The notes: generated from the letters alone by a model not told the origin. A stretch of DNA of 64,000 bases from Forficula auricularia (GCA_024734495.1 JALMQS010000889.1:124001-188000); one strand, 5' to 3'. Numbered from the stretch's first letter, positions 33,400 through 44,090 are shown. A program made the numbers and translations.

Positions 33400-34760
33400 T
33401 TTTTTAAATTATAATTTTCATAATGAGTAAGGTAGGCGTTGATTACATTAAATTAAGGGGGTGGAGGGGGTGGGGTTAAAAATTAAAAATCTAGGCCATT
33501 TGAACAAACTCAAGCAAATTTTGTATACATATATACTGAGCGTGTCGGACTACCGAAACGTATAAACTATCGAGACTTTACTAAATTAGTTTTAAATTTA
33601 TATGATTATTGATTAAGGTGACTCGTTGCCTCCTTTACAGATCTATTCCGAATAATAGAATTTAATCTCATATATAATATCTTCCCTTAGGGCTTGGCAA
33701 TCCTTGGGGGGAAGGGATGTCTGCCAAAAGCAAACCCGAGGTCACCCACCCAACAACTAATCGTGCCACATGTTGTTTCTCCAGGCTCTACAGGTACGCC
33801 TTGACTATCGCATAAAACCTAAATAATATCAATTAAATATACAGGTCATGTTTTAATAATACTAATATATCCATACATCCATTTACAAATTGGATTACAC
33901 TTTTGAAATGTTGAAATAAAACATAATGTACATGTATTTGTTAATTGAATTTTACTAAAATATTACTTTTATTTAGATTAAAAAAATTGAACTAAACCCT
34001 TTTTTTAGGGTGATTTATTTAATCTTCAAGCACATGATAAAGTCATGAACAATATTATAGAAATATTTAGATATAGATACGATCAATGATTGATTGAATG
34101 TGCTTACATTATACTAATCATTTGAATAATCTTCATAAAATCCTATTAAAAGTGATATTTTTATTTATTTATAAATAAAATCAATACCTGCTTAATTAAA
34201 GATTAAAAATCGTGCAACATCGCCTGTTATATTTTATTTATAACGGTTTAAAATTAAAAAAAATTAAAGTATAATAATAATAAAGTAGTTGTTTGTATCA
34301 AATTATCATAAATAATTTTTAAATGAAAAAGTATTAAACATCGGTGCATGAATATTTTATTCAAAAATCGTCTCTAAAGTGTCATTTAATGGGATTAAGT
34401 TTAAAAAGCAAAATGGGACACTATTCGCCTCACTACAATGTCTGTCATAGCGTTGTAGTTCGTTTACAAAATGAGATACAAACTAAAAATTAGAGTGCTC
34501 CTTATTTTGGATATTTTCGAATATTTACGCGGACAGGGGCTCATATGGTTCAAAATAAATAAAAATAAATATCCCCCAAGTTTCAAGTCTCTATCTCAAT
34601 TTTAACCTAGTGCTGCATAGGAATTAAGTTTCCCATCTAAAAAATAACATGGGGTTTTTAGAACTGAACGATCAATTTTTTATTCCGGCCAAAATAATTG
34701 TTCAAAAAATTTGAAACTTTGTAGACTCTATTCTTATAATAGTAACTATCTTTCACAATT
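33400..34760. other. AT-rich stretch; one odd GC-rich block
   Basis: 33460-33535 is one unit of the 26-kb array family. 33670-33795 is GC-richer; on the minus strand it contains TTAGTTGTTGGGTGGGTGACC-like sequence resembling the 3' promoter region of 5S rRNA, but it is too short to assign. The rest shows nothing. Confidence 0.35.
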
Positions 34761-34762
34761 TT

Positions 34763-34866
34763 TACCGATTTTTAGCTATTATAATTTTGGAGTTACATCT
34801 AGATAAAATATTGCTATATCTTAGTATTAGTAAGCTATAGACTCCAAAATTATAACAGCTAAAAAT
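34763..34866. repeat. Hairpin bordering a tandem array
   Basis: TTTTTAGCTATTATAATTTT at 34770 is mirrored by AAAATTATAACAGCTAAAAA ending near 34866, with AGACTCCAAAATTATAA and its counterpart. Confidence 0.65.
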
Positions 34867-34880
34867 CTATAAAAATGTTT

Positions 34881-35782
34881 CCTCTTATTAAAAACAAGGA
34901 CTAAAGATTAATAAGGACACTCGATGGTGGAGAAGCAATCTCCGAAATCGAAGCTAAAATACAAGGTATACATTAATTAATGTAAAATAATTGGTTTAAT
35001 AAATTATCATGTGTTAGAGAAAGGAATGGGAAGTGATTACTGATAACCAATCGACTTGATTGGGGAATAATGGAATTGAAATAATTATCGGAAAAAGAGG
35101 TTTTTTTATCTAATTAGATTTTTCCTCTTATTAAAAACAAGGACTAAAGATCAATAAGGACACTCGATGGTGGAGAAGTAATCTCCGGAATCGAAGCAAA
35201 AAATACAATGTATACATTAATTAATGTAAAATAATTGGTTTAATAAAATTTATAAAAAAAAAAAATCATGTGTTAGGAGGAGAGATGGGAGGATGATGGA
35301 TTGGGAGATTAGCAAACCAATCGACTTGATTGGGGAATAATGGAATTGAAATAATTATCGGAAAAAGAGGTTTTTTTATCTAATTAGATTTTTCCTCTTA
35401 TTAAAAACAAGGACTAAAGATGAATAAGGACACTCGATGGTGGAGAAGTAATCTCCGGAATCGAAGCAAAAATACAATGTATACATTAATTAATGTAAAA
35501 TAAATAATTGGTTTAATCATGTGTTTAGAGTGAGGAGATGAAATAGGAACCAATCGACTTGATTGGGGAATAATGGAATTGAAATAATTATCGGAAAAGA
35601 GGTTTTTTATCTAATTAGATTTTCCTCTTATTAAAAACAAGGACTAAAGATGAATAAGGACACTCGATGGTGGAGAAGCAATCTCCGGAATCGAAGCAAA
35701 AAATACAATGTATACATTAATTAATGTAAAATAATTGGTTTAATAAAATTTATAAAAAAAAAAAAAAAAAATCATGTGTTAG
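34881..35782. repeat. Four-copy tandem repeat, 230-270-bp unit
   Basis: Units start CCTCTTATTAAAAACAAGG at 34881, 35124, 35394 and 35624 (periods 243, 270 and 230; the last is partial). Core sequence such as ACTCGATGGTGGAGAAG and AACCAATCGACTTGATTGG is nearly identical between units. Length differences come from the poly-A run and an 18-50-bp variable region after ATCATGTGTTAG. No coding potential. Confidence 0.9.
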
Positions 35783-36135
35783 AATTAAAATGTCGAAAGT
35801 ATGAAGAAATTGATAAATTTATTAACTAGCCTCTGACCTAAAGAAGGATATCATTAAAGATTCGAAAAGTCGGCGAAAGGCTTAATAAATATATTGCACA
35901 GAGATTTTGGCCATAATTTCATTACCATCTATATAAATTATGGTGATTATTCCCTGGAGGAAGTTTTTAAAAACAATCGAGAGATTTGTTTTTAAATATT
36001 TTTTATTTTCATCAACATTTATATAAATTTACACTTGGTTATTACAATTGAATAATAAAAGGAATTAAAATATACTTGAATAACTGATGGTTACCTATTC
36101 TGGGGGAATAATATGAGTTTAATAATATTTAAGTA

Positions 36136-36321
36136 TTGTTTAGGGATAACCCGACAGTGAACCGTAATGTTCCTGTGTGGAGAAGAGAGCAGAGCGAGAG
36201 TGGTCTTATCAAGTCTGGGGTTCCTTGTGGCAAGGGGCCTTTTATATATTTCTATATTGATGAATCGGCAGGTTTGATGATGTCATCAAAGCTGTTGATT
36301 CTACACTTTTTGGGCATATAA
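36136..36321 (+). other. Unassigned open, GC-balanced segment
   Basis: A 61-codon open frame preceded by an acceptor-like TAAGTATTGTTTAG lies just before the SINE. Composition is less AT-rich than its surroundings and the peptide (for example RDNPTVNRNVPVWRREQSES) is not low-complexity. No donor site or family match was recognised. It could be a transposon or host-exon relic. Confidence 0.2.
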
Positions 36322-36329
36322 CTTATATG

Positions 36330-36542
36330 TGGGGAGTCGGGTTAGCCGAGCCGGCTAACGCGCTGGCCTCGCTTTGGCACCGATCGATTATGACGATGTT
36401 GGAGCGGAAGGCCGGGGTTCGATCCTGGCTGGCAAATAAAAATTTCTACAGTCTAAAAACTCGGCTCCCTCACTAACCCTACTACTTGTGTGCTCTCTAA
36501 ATGGGCTTTGTTCCCTGTGACAATAAATAATTAAAAAAAAAA
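36330..36542 (+). mobile_element. tRNA-derived SINE with target duplication
   Basis: The head carries box A-like GGTTAGCCGAGCCGGC and box B GGTTCGATCC, about 70 bases apart; the long spacing suggests a class II (long variable arm) tRNA ancestor. A body (CTCACTAACCCTACTAC) and an A12 tail follow. AACTTATATG at 36320-36329 and 36543-36552 is a 10-bp target duplication. It would have been transcribed by RNA polymerase III and mobilised by LINE enzymes. Confidence 0.88.
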
Positions 36543-36576
36543 AACTTATATGAACTTATTAATTTTTTCCTAGTTA

Positions 36577-36645
36577 GGAGTGTCGCGATAATTTCAAATA
36601 AGTGAGAATGTGAAAGTCGTGTGGTGACCACGCCAGTTGATTTAC
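36577..36645. repeat. Short dispersed repeat, copy 2
   Basis: ATTTCAAATAAGTGAGAATG ... CCAGTTGATTT, shared with 7990-8060 and 37308-37372. Here the copies bracket the two longer repeats that follow. Confidence 0.6.
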
Positions 36646-36971
36646 CGACTTTCTACCAATAACTGCTAATTGTAAAAAACTTATTGCACACTGAGATCCC
36701 TATGGACCGGGGGTAGAATAGGTCCATAGTATCCTCTGCTTGTCGTAAAAGGCGACTAAAAGGGGTTGGCGTGAGGCTAACAAGCTCACTCTCTAAAAAA
36801 ACCTCCCAGTCATGGAAGCAAGCATTTGATTCCATTCAAAAGGAGAAGAATATTAAGACACCTAGATAAAACAAAAATAATATATTAAGATTGTAGAGAG
36901 AAAAAAAAAAGAATCACTATTCTTCTTTGAGAAGCTTCTCATATAAGAAACTTGGATTATATGTTTACTTG
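36642..36971. repeat. 330-bp dispersed repeat, copy 1
   Basis: Nearly the same sequence is found at 62812-63141. The centre has GACCGGGGGTAGAATAGG and CTGCTTGTCGTAAAAGGCG. I recall the latter as common in insect genomes; the element class is unknown to me. Confidence 0.75.
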
Positions 36972-36989
36972 GCTGCTTCCCAAATACCG

Positions 36990-37310
36990 GAAGTTGATGT
37001 TTACGTACGTAAGAATTTATCCCCTTGCGTTTCGCAACCATAAGTCTTAGAGTTACAAAATTCGAAACTTAAGCTCGTTATGTTCTAGAAGAAGTACAGC
37101 AAACTTTTGGCCATAAATCTCAGAGCTACGGTTGAAATCGGAACACCGGAAGTTGACATTTACACGAATGATTTTTCGTTTTTTTTTTATTTTCTCAAAA
37201 AAGGCACTAACGATTTTTTTTAAATTAGTGTACTTATCAAATGTCATATGTTATTAGACTTGTATAAATTTTAATCCGATTGAAATAAAGGAAGGGATGT
37301 AAATTAGGAG
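36990..37310. repeat. Dispersed repeat, copy 1 (family F)
   Basis: GCGTTTCGCAACCATAAGTC, CTTAAGCTCG and CGGAAGTTGACATTTAC recur at 39130-39430 (same strand) and 57250-57690 (opposite strand). Confidence 0.7.
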
Positions 37311-37372
37311 TGTCCTGATGATTTCAAATAAGTGATAATGTGAAAGTCGTGTGGTGACCATTCCAGTTGATT
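37308..37372. repeat. Short dispersed repeat, copy 3
   Basis: GATGATTTCAAATAAGTG ... CAGTTGATTC; see 36577-36645. Confidence 0.6.
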
Positions 37373-37500
37373 CCTATTATTTTCACTAAGTAATGGTCTA
37401 TTAATAATAATAAATATATTAAACTGTGAATAGATAATGCAGTTTAAAGCTACGAGTCTGACTCGCACTTGCTTACGAGGAGGTTAACCTTAAAAATTTC

Positions 37501-37535
37501 CTGAAGAAGTCGAAAAATAAATGACGAAACGTTGC
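37501..37535 (+). ncRNA. Hammerhead-like PLE motif
   Basis: CTGAAGA, an extra A, stem GTC/GAC with an 11-base loop, then GAAACGTTGC. The core order is as in the other motifs; position 7 of the core is A, which hammerheads tolerate. Confidence 0.4.
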
Positions 37536-37829
37536 AACTTTTAAAAACTTAATATCCAATTATTTTAAAGTAAATTTAGCATGGACCATAACAACACTAA
37601 TTAAATTTTTATTTCAATATTTAATTTGTGGAGTCCCCCCGCCCCCCGCCCCCACCAAGTAGAATTCACTAATAAATTAGGGCTTAAATCACAATAACAC
37701 ATACGGTACATTTTTAAGTGGGAGATAAATTTAACCTAATTATCGCACGGAGAATTTACAACTGCTCGAAGCCCTTAAAAAACTTCGTAAATTGGATTGT
37801 ATCTAAATTTCTGAGATTTGGCTTGTGAT

Positions 37830-37957
37830 CCCGGCTTCTTTCCTTCTACTCTGTTCTTTTCACGATGGAGGGGCCATCCCATACAGGTCTTTAGGGTATG
37901 CACCTTCTGGTGTATATCCTTCTCACATCAATATCATAAAACAAAACAAAACATAAG
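37830..37957 (+). pseudogene. LINE 3' end with AAAAC tail
   Basis: CTTTTCACGATGGAGGGGCC, then GGGTATGCACCTTCTGG and CATAAAACAAAACAAAACA. This plus-strand 3' untranslated end and short-repeat tail belongs to the LINE family seen at 5718, 16125, 47794 and 60225. Confidence 0.65.
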
Positions 37958-37959
37958 CA

Positions 37960-39130
37960 TAGTTTAGTGAGGCCAGGTCGTAAGTCAGTTCTTTTACAGA
38001 ATTCGAATTCGGGGGGGGGGTAATGCACCCTCTTTCCCCCACCCCCTGCAGACGTCCATGATTATAATATTAGAATAATAAACTTTTATTATAAAACAAA
38101 TGGATACACCTACATTTTTTCGATTTATCGATTTTTCACAATTATATTATTTCATTTTTCTCCATTGGGGTAAGCTTACCTTGGGTTGGAATGTCGCTGC
38201 TTTAAAGCTAAGCTATGGTTAAAATAAAAATTAAATTCTAAACTTTTTATAATCTTATCAGGAAAATACAATATTGACAATATTATCGGATCACAATTCG
38301 CTTTTTTTGTAGGTTAGAAGATTAAAAAAGTAAAAAAAAAAAAAAGGATGAAAGAGAAGCGCTTTAAAGGCGTAATCTTTCCGCTAAATTCTATCGGAAC
38401 ACATGATCGGATCCATTCCAGATCCAATAAATATATACATACACATAGATAGCTCGCTATTCCCGGATTACAGCCAATTCGAATGCGACACAGTGAGGGT
38501 TAATAGAATAATAAATATGACTAAAACCGGTATATTTTGATAATATTGTTATTCATTCCACAATGGCTAGATCATGTACGTTTTAGCTGTAATTCAAACA
38601 CTAATTCATAAAGGGAAATCATCGAGGCTGTACTGTGTTAAGGAGGTTCTTTCGGCACCAATGTTAAATAAAAAATATTAGATTTATAACTATAACTTAA
38701 TTTTTTATAATAGTTTAAGTCTCTATCCATTATGCTTTGGTCAAAGTTTGAATAACACATTTCCGAACAAATTTTTGAAAATAACATTTTTAAAAATCTG
38801 AAACATTTTCTTAGTCTTATGGAAAATTAAGATCTTGACACTTTCTCTTGAATTATACTACTATTAGTTGAATAGATAAAGTTAAAAAAAAACTAAAAAA
38901 TAGCTTTTTGACACATGCAGGTTTCTTTTTTTGCAATAAAATATATCATTGACAAACGTCGAATTTACTGAGAATTTTACTTTAAAAATCACATAAATGC
39001 TATATTTTTGAAGTAAACATAATCAGTTTTGATACAACGCATTGCCAAATCATACAAGCCTTATTATCAGTTGATTTGAATAAATCAAACTAACTTTTGT
39101 ATTTAATTATTACTTTCACATTTATATTCT
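37960..39130. other. Largely unique stretch, no gene recognised
   Basis: 38350-38660 is more GC-balanced than the rest and not repeated in the window, so it may be host sequence under some constraint. No open frame, splice pair or RNA was found. Confidence 0.4.
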
Positions 39131-39430
39131 ATAGAATATAATGGGAAAGTATTTCGATGTCCAGTCTGGGTCCTGACTCTTTGAGAGCTTGTATCTCAGG
39201 AGATGAAAAAAAGTTAATTTCATTTTGTAACTTCTAGGTGGAAGGAATCGTTGCCCTTAATAGTTGGAAGCCGGATTTAAGACATAAAACCGGAAATTGT
39301 GGTCCTCACAGGCCAAAAGGGGTCCAAAATCCATTGGTCAGTGCGTATGTACGTATGTATGTACCCCCCTGCGTTTCGCAACCATAAGTCTCAGAGCTAC
39401 GAAATTCGAAACTTAAGCTCGATATAGTCT
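39130..39430. repeat. Dispersed repeat family F, copy 2
   Basis: Shares GCGTTTCGCAACCATAAGTC with 36990-37310. Its left part (TTCTAGGTGGAAGGAATCG, GGTCCTCACAGGCC, GTCAGTGCGTATG) is the reverse complement of 57470-57680. Confidence 0.7.
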
Positions 39431-39637
39431 GAATTTTTATATAATTGTTTTTATTTCAAACATTTACGGCTTTCATACTATTTATTAGTTTAACCCTAGG
39501 ATGCATGACTGTCACGGTATACATATTTACATGACATGGGTGAAATATACCCATCATGAGAAAAACAATAAATATTATTTATAAACCATATTTATTTGAC
39601 CATTTTAACATTTTGTTATTAACATAACATAAACTAA

Positions 39638-39778
39638 TTATTTTACAACGTTAAGACAATTATTACATTTATATACAGTGTGTTCCTTACATATTGGCTT
39701 ATTACAAGAAATACATTGTCTGTCACATTTTCTATATTTTTTTGTTGGACACATATAACAGCGTGCTTTTATATTTAA
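39638..39778 (-). pseudogene. piggyBac transposase C-terminal cysteine-rich domain
   Basis: The minus strand reads KARCYMCPTKKYRKCDRQC, then ISCNKPICKEHTVYKCNNC and a stop. The C-x2-C...C...C-x2-C...IC-x-EH...C-x2-C spacing is the RING-like zinc-binding domain at the end of piggyBac transposases, which recognises the element ends. The stop after VVK is at the natural place. The preceding catalytic region is lost. Confidence 0.85.
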
Positions 39779-40004
39779 CTAGCTGCAAGGCCCGCCTTCG
39801 GCGACCCTCTTGCTAGCCGGGGGCACCCCTGGACCCCAGCCCTCGAACCCCACACCCACCCCAACCACCGCCCGCACCCCAGCCCCCGCACCACTCCACT
39901 ACACCCATGGACCATCACCTAAACCCTCCACACCACCCTTCAAGCCCACCTCACCCCACCCTGTACCCAGTTTTTTCATTTCTAGCCTTCTAGTGACCCA
40001 CAGA
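39779..40004 (-). mobile_element. Helitron-like non-autonomous element inside piggyBac
   Basis: On the minus strand it begins TCTGTGGGTCACTAG after A and ends with a hairpin region (GTCGCCGAAGGCGGGCC) followed by GCAGCTAG and then T. A 5' TC, a 3' hairpin with CTAG and insertion between A and T are the Helitron hallmarks. The middle is a strongly C-rich (plus strand) tract. The plus-strand open frame across it is composition-driven. Confidence 0.55.
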
Positions 40005-40005
40005 T

Positions 40006-40260
40006 TTATGTCTCCATATCCATATTATTCACACTCTGACTGCTACTACTATCATTATCAATTGGATTTCTTGTCAATGAATTATAATTTGGGTCTATAT
40101 CTTCATTGAGAGCTGCATCTTCAACATCTCCATAAAAAGAATCTTCACTTGATTCTGATCCAAAATACGAAGTTTCGTCGAGCCATTGTAGCACAGTTTC
40201 TTCAAAATCAGGATCGGTATATTTGACAGATTACCTTTTCCTAACACGTGTCGATGTCAT
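40006..40260 (-). pseudogene. piggyBac transposase N-terminal fragment
   Basis: From an ATG at 40260 the minus strand encodes MTSTRVRKR, an in-frame TAA, then SVKYTDPDFEETVLQWLDE and an acidic, Ser-rich stretch (SESSEDSFYGDVEDAALNED). An acidic disordered N-terminus is usual for piggyBac transposases. The frame ends at MDMET and a stop, at the deletion joint. The nonsense codon and missing core make it inactive. Assignment rests mainly on its position between the piggyBac ends. Confidence 0.7.
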
Positions 40261-40883
40261 TTCTACAAAAGAGGCTGCATCTAAAGCTAATTTAAATATA
40301 ATATAGAATAGAAACCTACCGAATTACAAATATTTTCTACGATTGAAAACACAACACTACAAAACACAAAACAGCTTCGGCAGATTACAACTAACTAACG
40401 TAGTAAAGAACACAAATTCAAGAATGAAAGTGGAAAATCACTAATAATTAGTATACCAACCAAAATTAAATGAATGAACCAAATTTTAAACTAGAGAAGG
40501 TGAATTTGAATGTTCGGGTACAAAATACCTATGTCATGTAAATAATGGTAAAAATAATAATATGTAAATATTTAAATAACAATAAATTTACGGTACACGT
40601 TAACACTTCTATTTCATTCATAACTAACTAATAGAGGAATTCATGACATTTGATTACATTTCTTACACATTTTATCAGTAAAAAACAGAATTTTATTACA
40701 ACGTGGGTATAAAATACCCATGTTATGCATCCTAGGGTTAATTCTATTATTTTTCATTTGTATTTTAACTTATTTTATTAAATATTAGGTAAAACATTTC
40801 TTTTGACTAAATGGAGCGAAAGGGCCGCCTTAAATATATAACGAATATAAATTTGTGTATAGATATATATTATTTATTTGTTA

Positions 40884-41220
40884 GAGACTATAGTTTTCAA
40901 GGTTTGACCAAATCAGTCTTTTGAATTATAAATATTTTATCTGTTATTTATCATACTCGATTGAATGTAGGTACATTCGTTATGTTGTAATAGTAAGCTG
41001 GTCACTAAACAAACGAATGCCAATTGAGAGCGCATCGACCTTTTATTTGCATAAAGCAGAGACACACCTCATTAATTTCTCTTTAACAATCAACATGGTT
41101 CTTCTTCTCTCAGTAAGGAAAAATAACAAAAATGGAATGTAACAAGATTACTTCTCCCAGTATTAGATAATAAATAATCGATTGTATTTTTGATTTTAAG
41201 TCGAATTCTCTATTTATTAG
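40884..41220. repeat. PLE-type end remnant (family D)
   Basis: The minus strand 40918-40884 carries GACTGATTTGGTCAAACC and GAAAACTATAGTCTC, a decayed hammerhead-like motif. Further right, AAAGCAGAGACACACCTC and AGTCGAATTC boxes match copies at 43836-44090 and 45600. Confidence 0.5.
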
Positions 41221-41291
41221 CAATGTATACCAACAATAATCGAAACGTTAAAACATAGATGTAGATGGTTATTTCCAGTGCTGTACATAGG

Positions 41292-42367
41292 CAGTGACGT
41301 AGCCAGAAAATTTCCATGGTGGGGGGGGGGGGGGTCAACCTACAAAGCAAAATATTTAGTGCGAATTTATTTTATTAAAACAAATAGGTATTTCAAGAAA
41401 TTAAAAGAAGATAATGCTTGATTAAACACATCATTTTTCGGATTTTTTTAAGAAAATAAAGTTTTACTTTTAAAGAAATTTTAATTTATTCTAATAGTAT
41501 ATTACATATAGAGCTCAAATATGATTTTTATTTTTTATCTCTCCTAAAAATTAAATTTTTGAACCACTTCAAAAAAAGGTGAAGTGATACAAAGTTTCCC
41601 CCCTTACCTCTCATTTTCGGATTTATTTAATAAAATATAGTTTTACTTTTAAAGAAATTTTAATTCTTCTAATAGTATATTATATCAGTGGAGTAGTCAG
41701 AAAAATTTAATTGAAAGGCAAAATATTTGGTGGGATTTTTTTTTTAATTAAAACATATAGTTACTTACGATGAAATTTTGTCAAAGTCCTAATGTCCTAG
41801 AGTTGTGCAAAATTTTATTTAGTTCTCACAAGCAGAGATTACCTGAGGTAGAGAGAGGTCATACCATCCTTGTTAAGGTTTTGACCAGGTTTCCTTAACA
41901 ACTTATGGCAAATGTCGGGATGGCTAATGCGTCGTTTGCTTCTGGTATCTGATTTTTGAGCGGACTTATTTAAATTACGTTTTGTCTTTTAATGGAAATC
42001 TATGATCATGTTATTTGTCAATGAGCATACATTTCTATTTTTTTCTTTTTCTTGTTTGTTAATTGTTAATTTCTTTTAATTGATTTGTTTTTATGTTTAT
42101 TAATTTCTGTAGTTAATTTGTATTTATGTTTTGTTGACCTCTCCATCGAGGACTTGTGCCTCTAAGCAGATCGAGTAATAAAGATTTATTTATTACTTCA
42201 AGAATTTAAAAAGAAACATAATTTTTGATTACACATATGAAATATATTTAATTACGGTTAGTTTTCAATAAGAAACGGTTTGTCGTTCCCGTTACTCATC
42301 CCATGAGTCCTGGCCTTGGGGGGCGGGGGTTCTGACCACCAAAACTCTTCCCGTGTCTACGCCTCTG
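41292..42367. mobile_element. hAT-type non-autonomous element with 8-bp target duplication
   Basis: The left end CAGTGACGTAGCCAG and the right end in reverse complement CAGAGGCGTAGACAC are flanked by TACATAGG (41284-41291) and TACGTAGG (42368-42375), an 8-bp duplication with one mismatch. A second terminus-like CAGTGGAGTAGTCAG at 41696 and a repeat of 41432-41550 at 41610-41690 show internal tandem duplication of the end region. A G-run of about 14 follows the left end. No transposase. Confidence 0.8.
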
Positions 42368-42408
42368 TACGTAGGTATACACTATATAAATCGTAAAAAT
42401 CATAAGGT

Positions 42409-43601
42409 AACTGTCCAACCCGCGGCCCACGGGCCCATGCAGCTCAAGATGGCTATCAATGTGGCCCGACAAAAAATCGCGAACTTACATACTTTATGAG
42501 ATTACGACTAAAAATACAATATTTTTAACTTGCTATTAATTTATGAGTAATGAATTTTTGAATTTAACACGTTATTTTGCAATGAGATATTAATAAAGTG
42601 ATTCTTAAATAATTTTATTTATCCAAACATCTATTTTCAAGTATGAATGACGCAAAGAATGAAGCTAGATCTAAAATATTTGATGAGCTTTTTGATAATT
42701 TACTGAGAATTCCTTTGAGCCAAATATCGACGGATTAATGTCCCTAAAACAATGACAAACTTCTCACTATCATTTTATGTTGCTGATTTGCCTCTTACTT
42801 TTATAATAAAAAATTTATAAAGTAACAAAGCTTCATTTCTTAAGTATATTAAGTACATATTCTACGTTTTTTGAGCCAAATATCGACGGATTAATGTCCC
42901 TAAAACAATGACAAACTTCTCACTATCATTTTATGTTGCTGATTTGCCTCTTACTTTTATAATAAAAAATTTATAAAGTAACAAAGCTTCATTTCTTAAG
43001 TATATTAAGTACATATTCTACGTTTTTTTGAGCCAAATATCGACGGATTAATGTCCCTAAAACAATGACAAACTTCTCACTATCATTTTATGTTGCTGAT
43101 TTGCCTCTTACTTTTATAATAAAAAATTTATAAAGTAACAAAGCTTCATTTCTTAAGTATATTAAGTACATATTCTACGTTTTTTTGAGCCAAATATCGA
43201 CGGATTAATGTCCCTAAAACAATGACAAACTTCTCACTATCATTTTATGTTGCTGATTTGCATCTTACTTTTATAATAAAAAATTTATAAAGTAACAAAG
43301 CTTCATTTCTTAAGTATATTAAGTACATATTCTACGTTTTTTGAGCCAAATATCGACGGATTAATGTCCCTAAAACAATGACAAACTTCTCACTATCATT
43401 TTATGTTGCTTATTTGGCTCTTACTTTTATAATAAAAAATTTATAAAGTAACAAAGCTTCATTTCTTAAGTATATTAAGTACATATTCTACGTTTTTTTG
43501 CTCATCAGCTATTATTAGCGTTAGTGTATTTTATGTGTTCCCCAAAATAGCTCATATTCTTCCAATGTGGCCCAGGGAAGCTAAAAGGTTGGACACCCCT
43601 G
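42409..43601. mobile_element. hAT-type element carrying a 156-bp satellite array
   Basis: The right end in reverse complement is CAGGGGTGTCCAACC followed by GGGCCACATTGGAAG; the left end contains CTGTCCAACCCGCGGCCC and CTATCAATGTGGCCCG. These are typical hAT MITE ends, and I recall very similar ends in vertebrate hAT repeats. GCTCATCAGCTATTATTAGC lies just inside the right end. CTATATAA at 42382 and 43604 may be a target duplication, but the spacing is imperfect. The centre is filled by five tandem units. Confidence 0.8.
42715..43500. repeat. Five-copy 156-bp tandem array inside the hAT element
   Basis: Units start TTGAGCCAAATATCGACGG at 42715, 42871, 43029, 43185 and 43341. They are almost identical; differences are T-run length (periods 156-158) and a few single bases such as GATTTGCCTC, GATTTGCATC and TATTTGGCTC. 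Such homogeneity implies recent amplification. Not coding. Confidence 0.95.
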
Positions 43602-43835
43602 CTCTATATAATGTATAATAAAAAATAAAATAAAATGTTTCGCTAATGACCTTAGCAATTGATGTGCCTTTAAACTCCAATAATAATAATGATAATAAAT
43701 AAAATTTTAGTCCGGTATCCTCAACCCACCCTGGCTGTGACTTGTTAGTAAAACCACCGTCGACAACTTACTATCATTTTAAAATGAAATTGAAACAATT
43801 TAAAACATTTATGAGAATATTCAAAAAGTTATTCA

Positions 43836-44090
43836 CAAAGAGAAACAAAGAGGGTGTCCTCTGCTTGATGCAAATAAACATACACACATATATTGACTCC
43901 ATGAAAAACAACATTTATAATTAATAAAAAAAATGACTGATGATGAAGACCAGGTCTTCGAAACTATAGTCTCAAACAAGTTAATAATATATATATACAG
44001 ATATATCATCTCGATATATATGTGTGTATGTTTATTTGCATCAAGCAGAGGACACCCTCTTTGTTTCTCTTTGTGAATCAACAACTCTAC
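43836..44090. repeat. Palindrome with 59-bp perfect arms around a hammerhead-like motif (family D)
   Basis: 43836-43894 is the exact reverse complement of about 44019-44078 (GAGGGTGTCCTCTGC against GCAGAGGACACCCTC). The loop holds the motif at 43937-43971 and a TATATA hairpin. This is a head-to-head arrangement of PLE-type ends. Confidence 0.8.
43937..43971 (+). ncRNA. Hammerhead-like motif with 6-bp stem II
   Basis: CTGATGA, one T, perfect stem GAAGAC/GTCTTC with loop CAG, then GAAAC, TATA, GTC. All core boxes are present; the single T before the stem is the only departure from a canonical minimal type I hammerhead. Confidence 0.55.

Larger units (their letters stand above)
39494..40737 (-). 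mobile_element. Deleted piggyBac transposon
   Basis: TTAA target duplications at 39490-39493 and 40738-40741 bound inverted ends CCCTAGGATGCATGAC and, in reverse complement, CCCTAGGATGCATAAC. TTAA plus CCCTA ends are diagnostic of piggyBac. On the minus strand the first part of a transposase (40260-40006) and its last Cys-rich part (39778-39638) remain; the DDD catalytic core is deleted. A Helitron-like insertion sits exactly between the two remnants. Confidence 0.9.

Noticed and set aside
39810..40109. Pro/Thr-rich 99-residue open frame
   Set aside because: C-rich Helitron-like insert joined to antisense piggyBac sequence.
42715..43500. Could the regularly spaced repeats be a CRISPR array?
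   Set aside because: Units are directly adjacent with no spacers, 156 bp long, and lie inside a eukaryotic hAT element.
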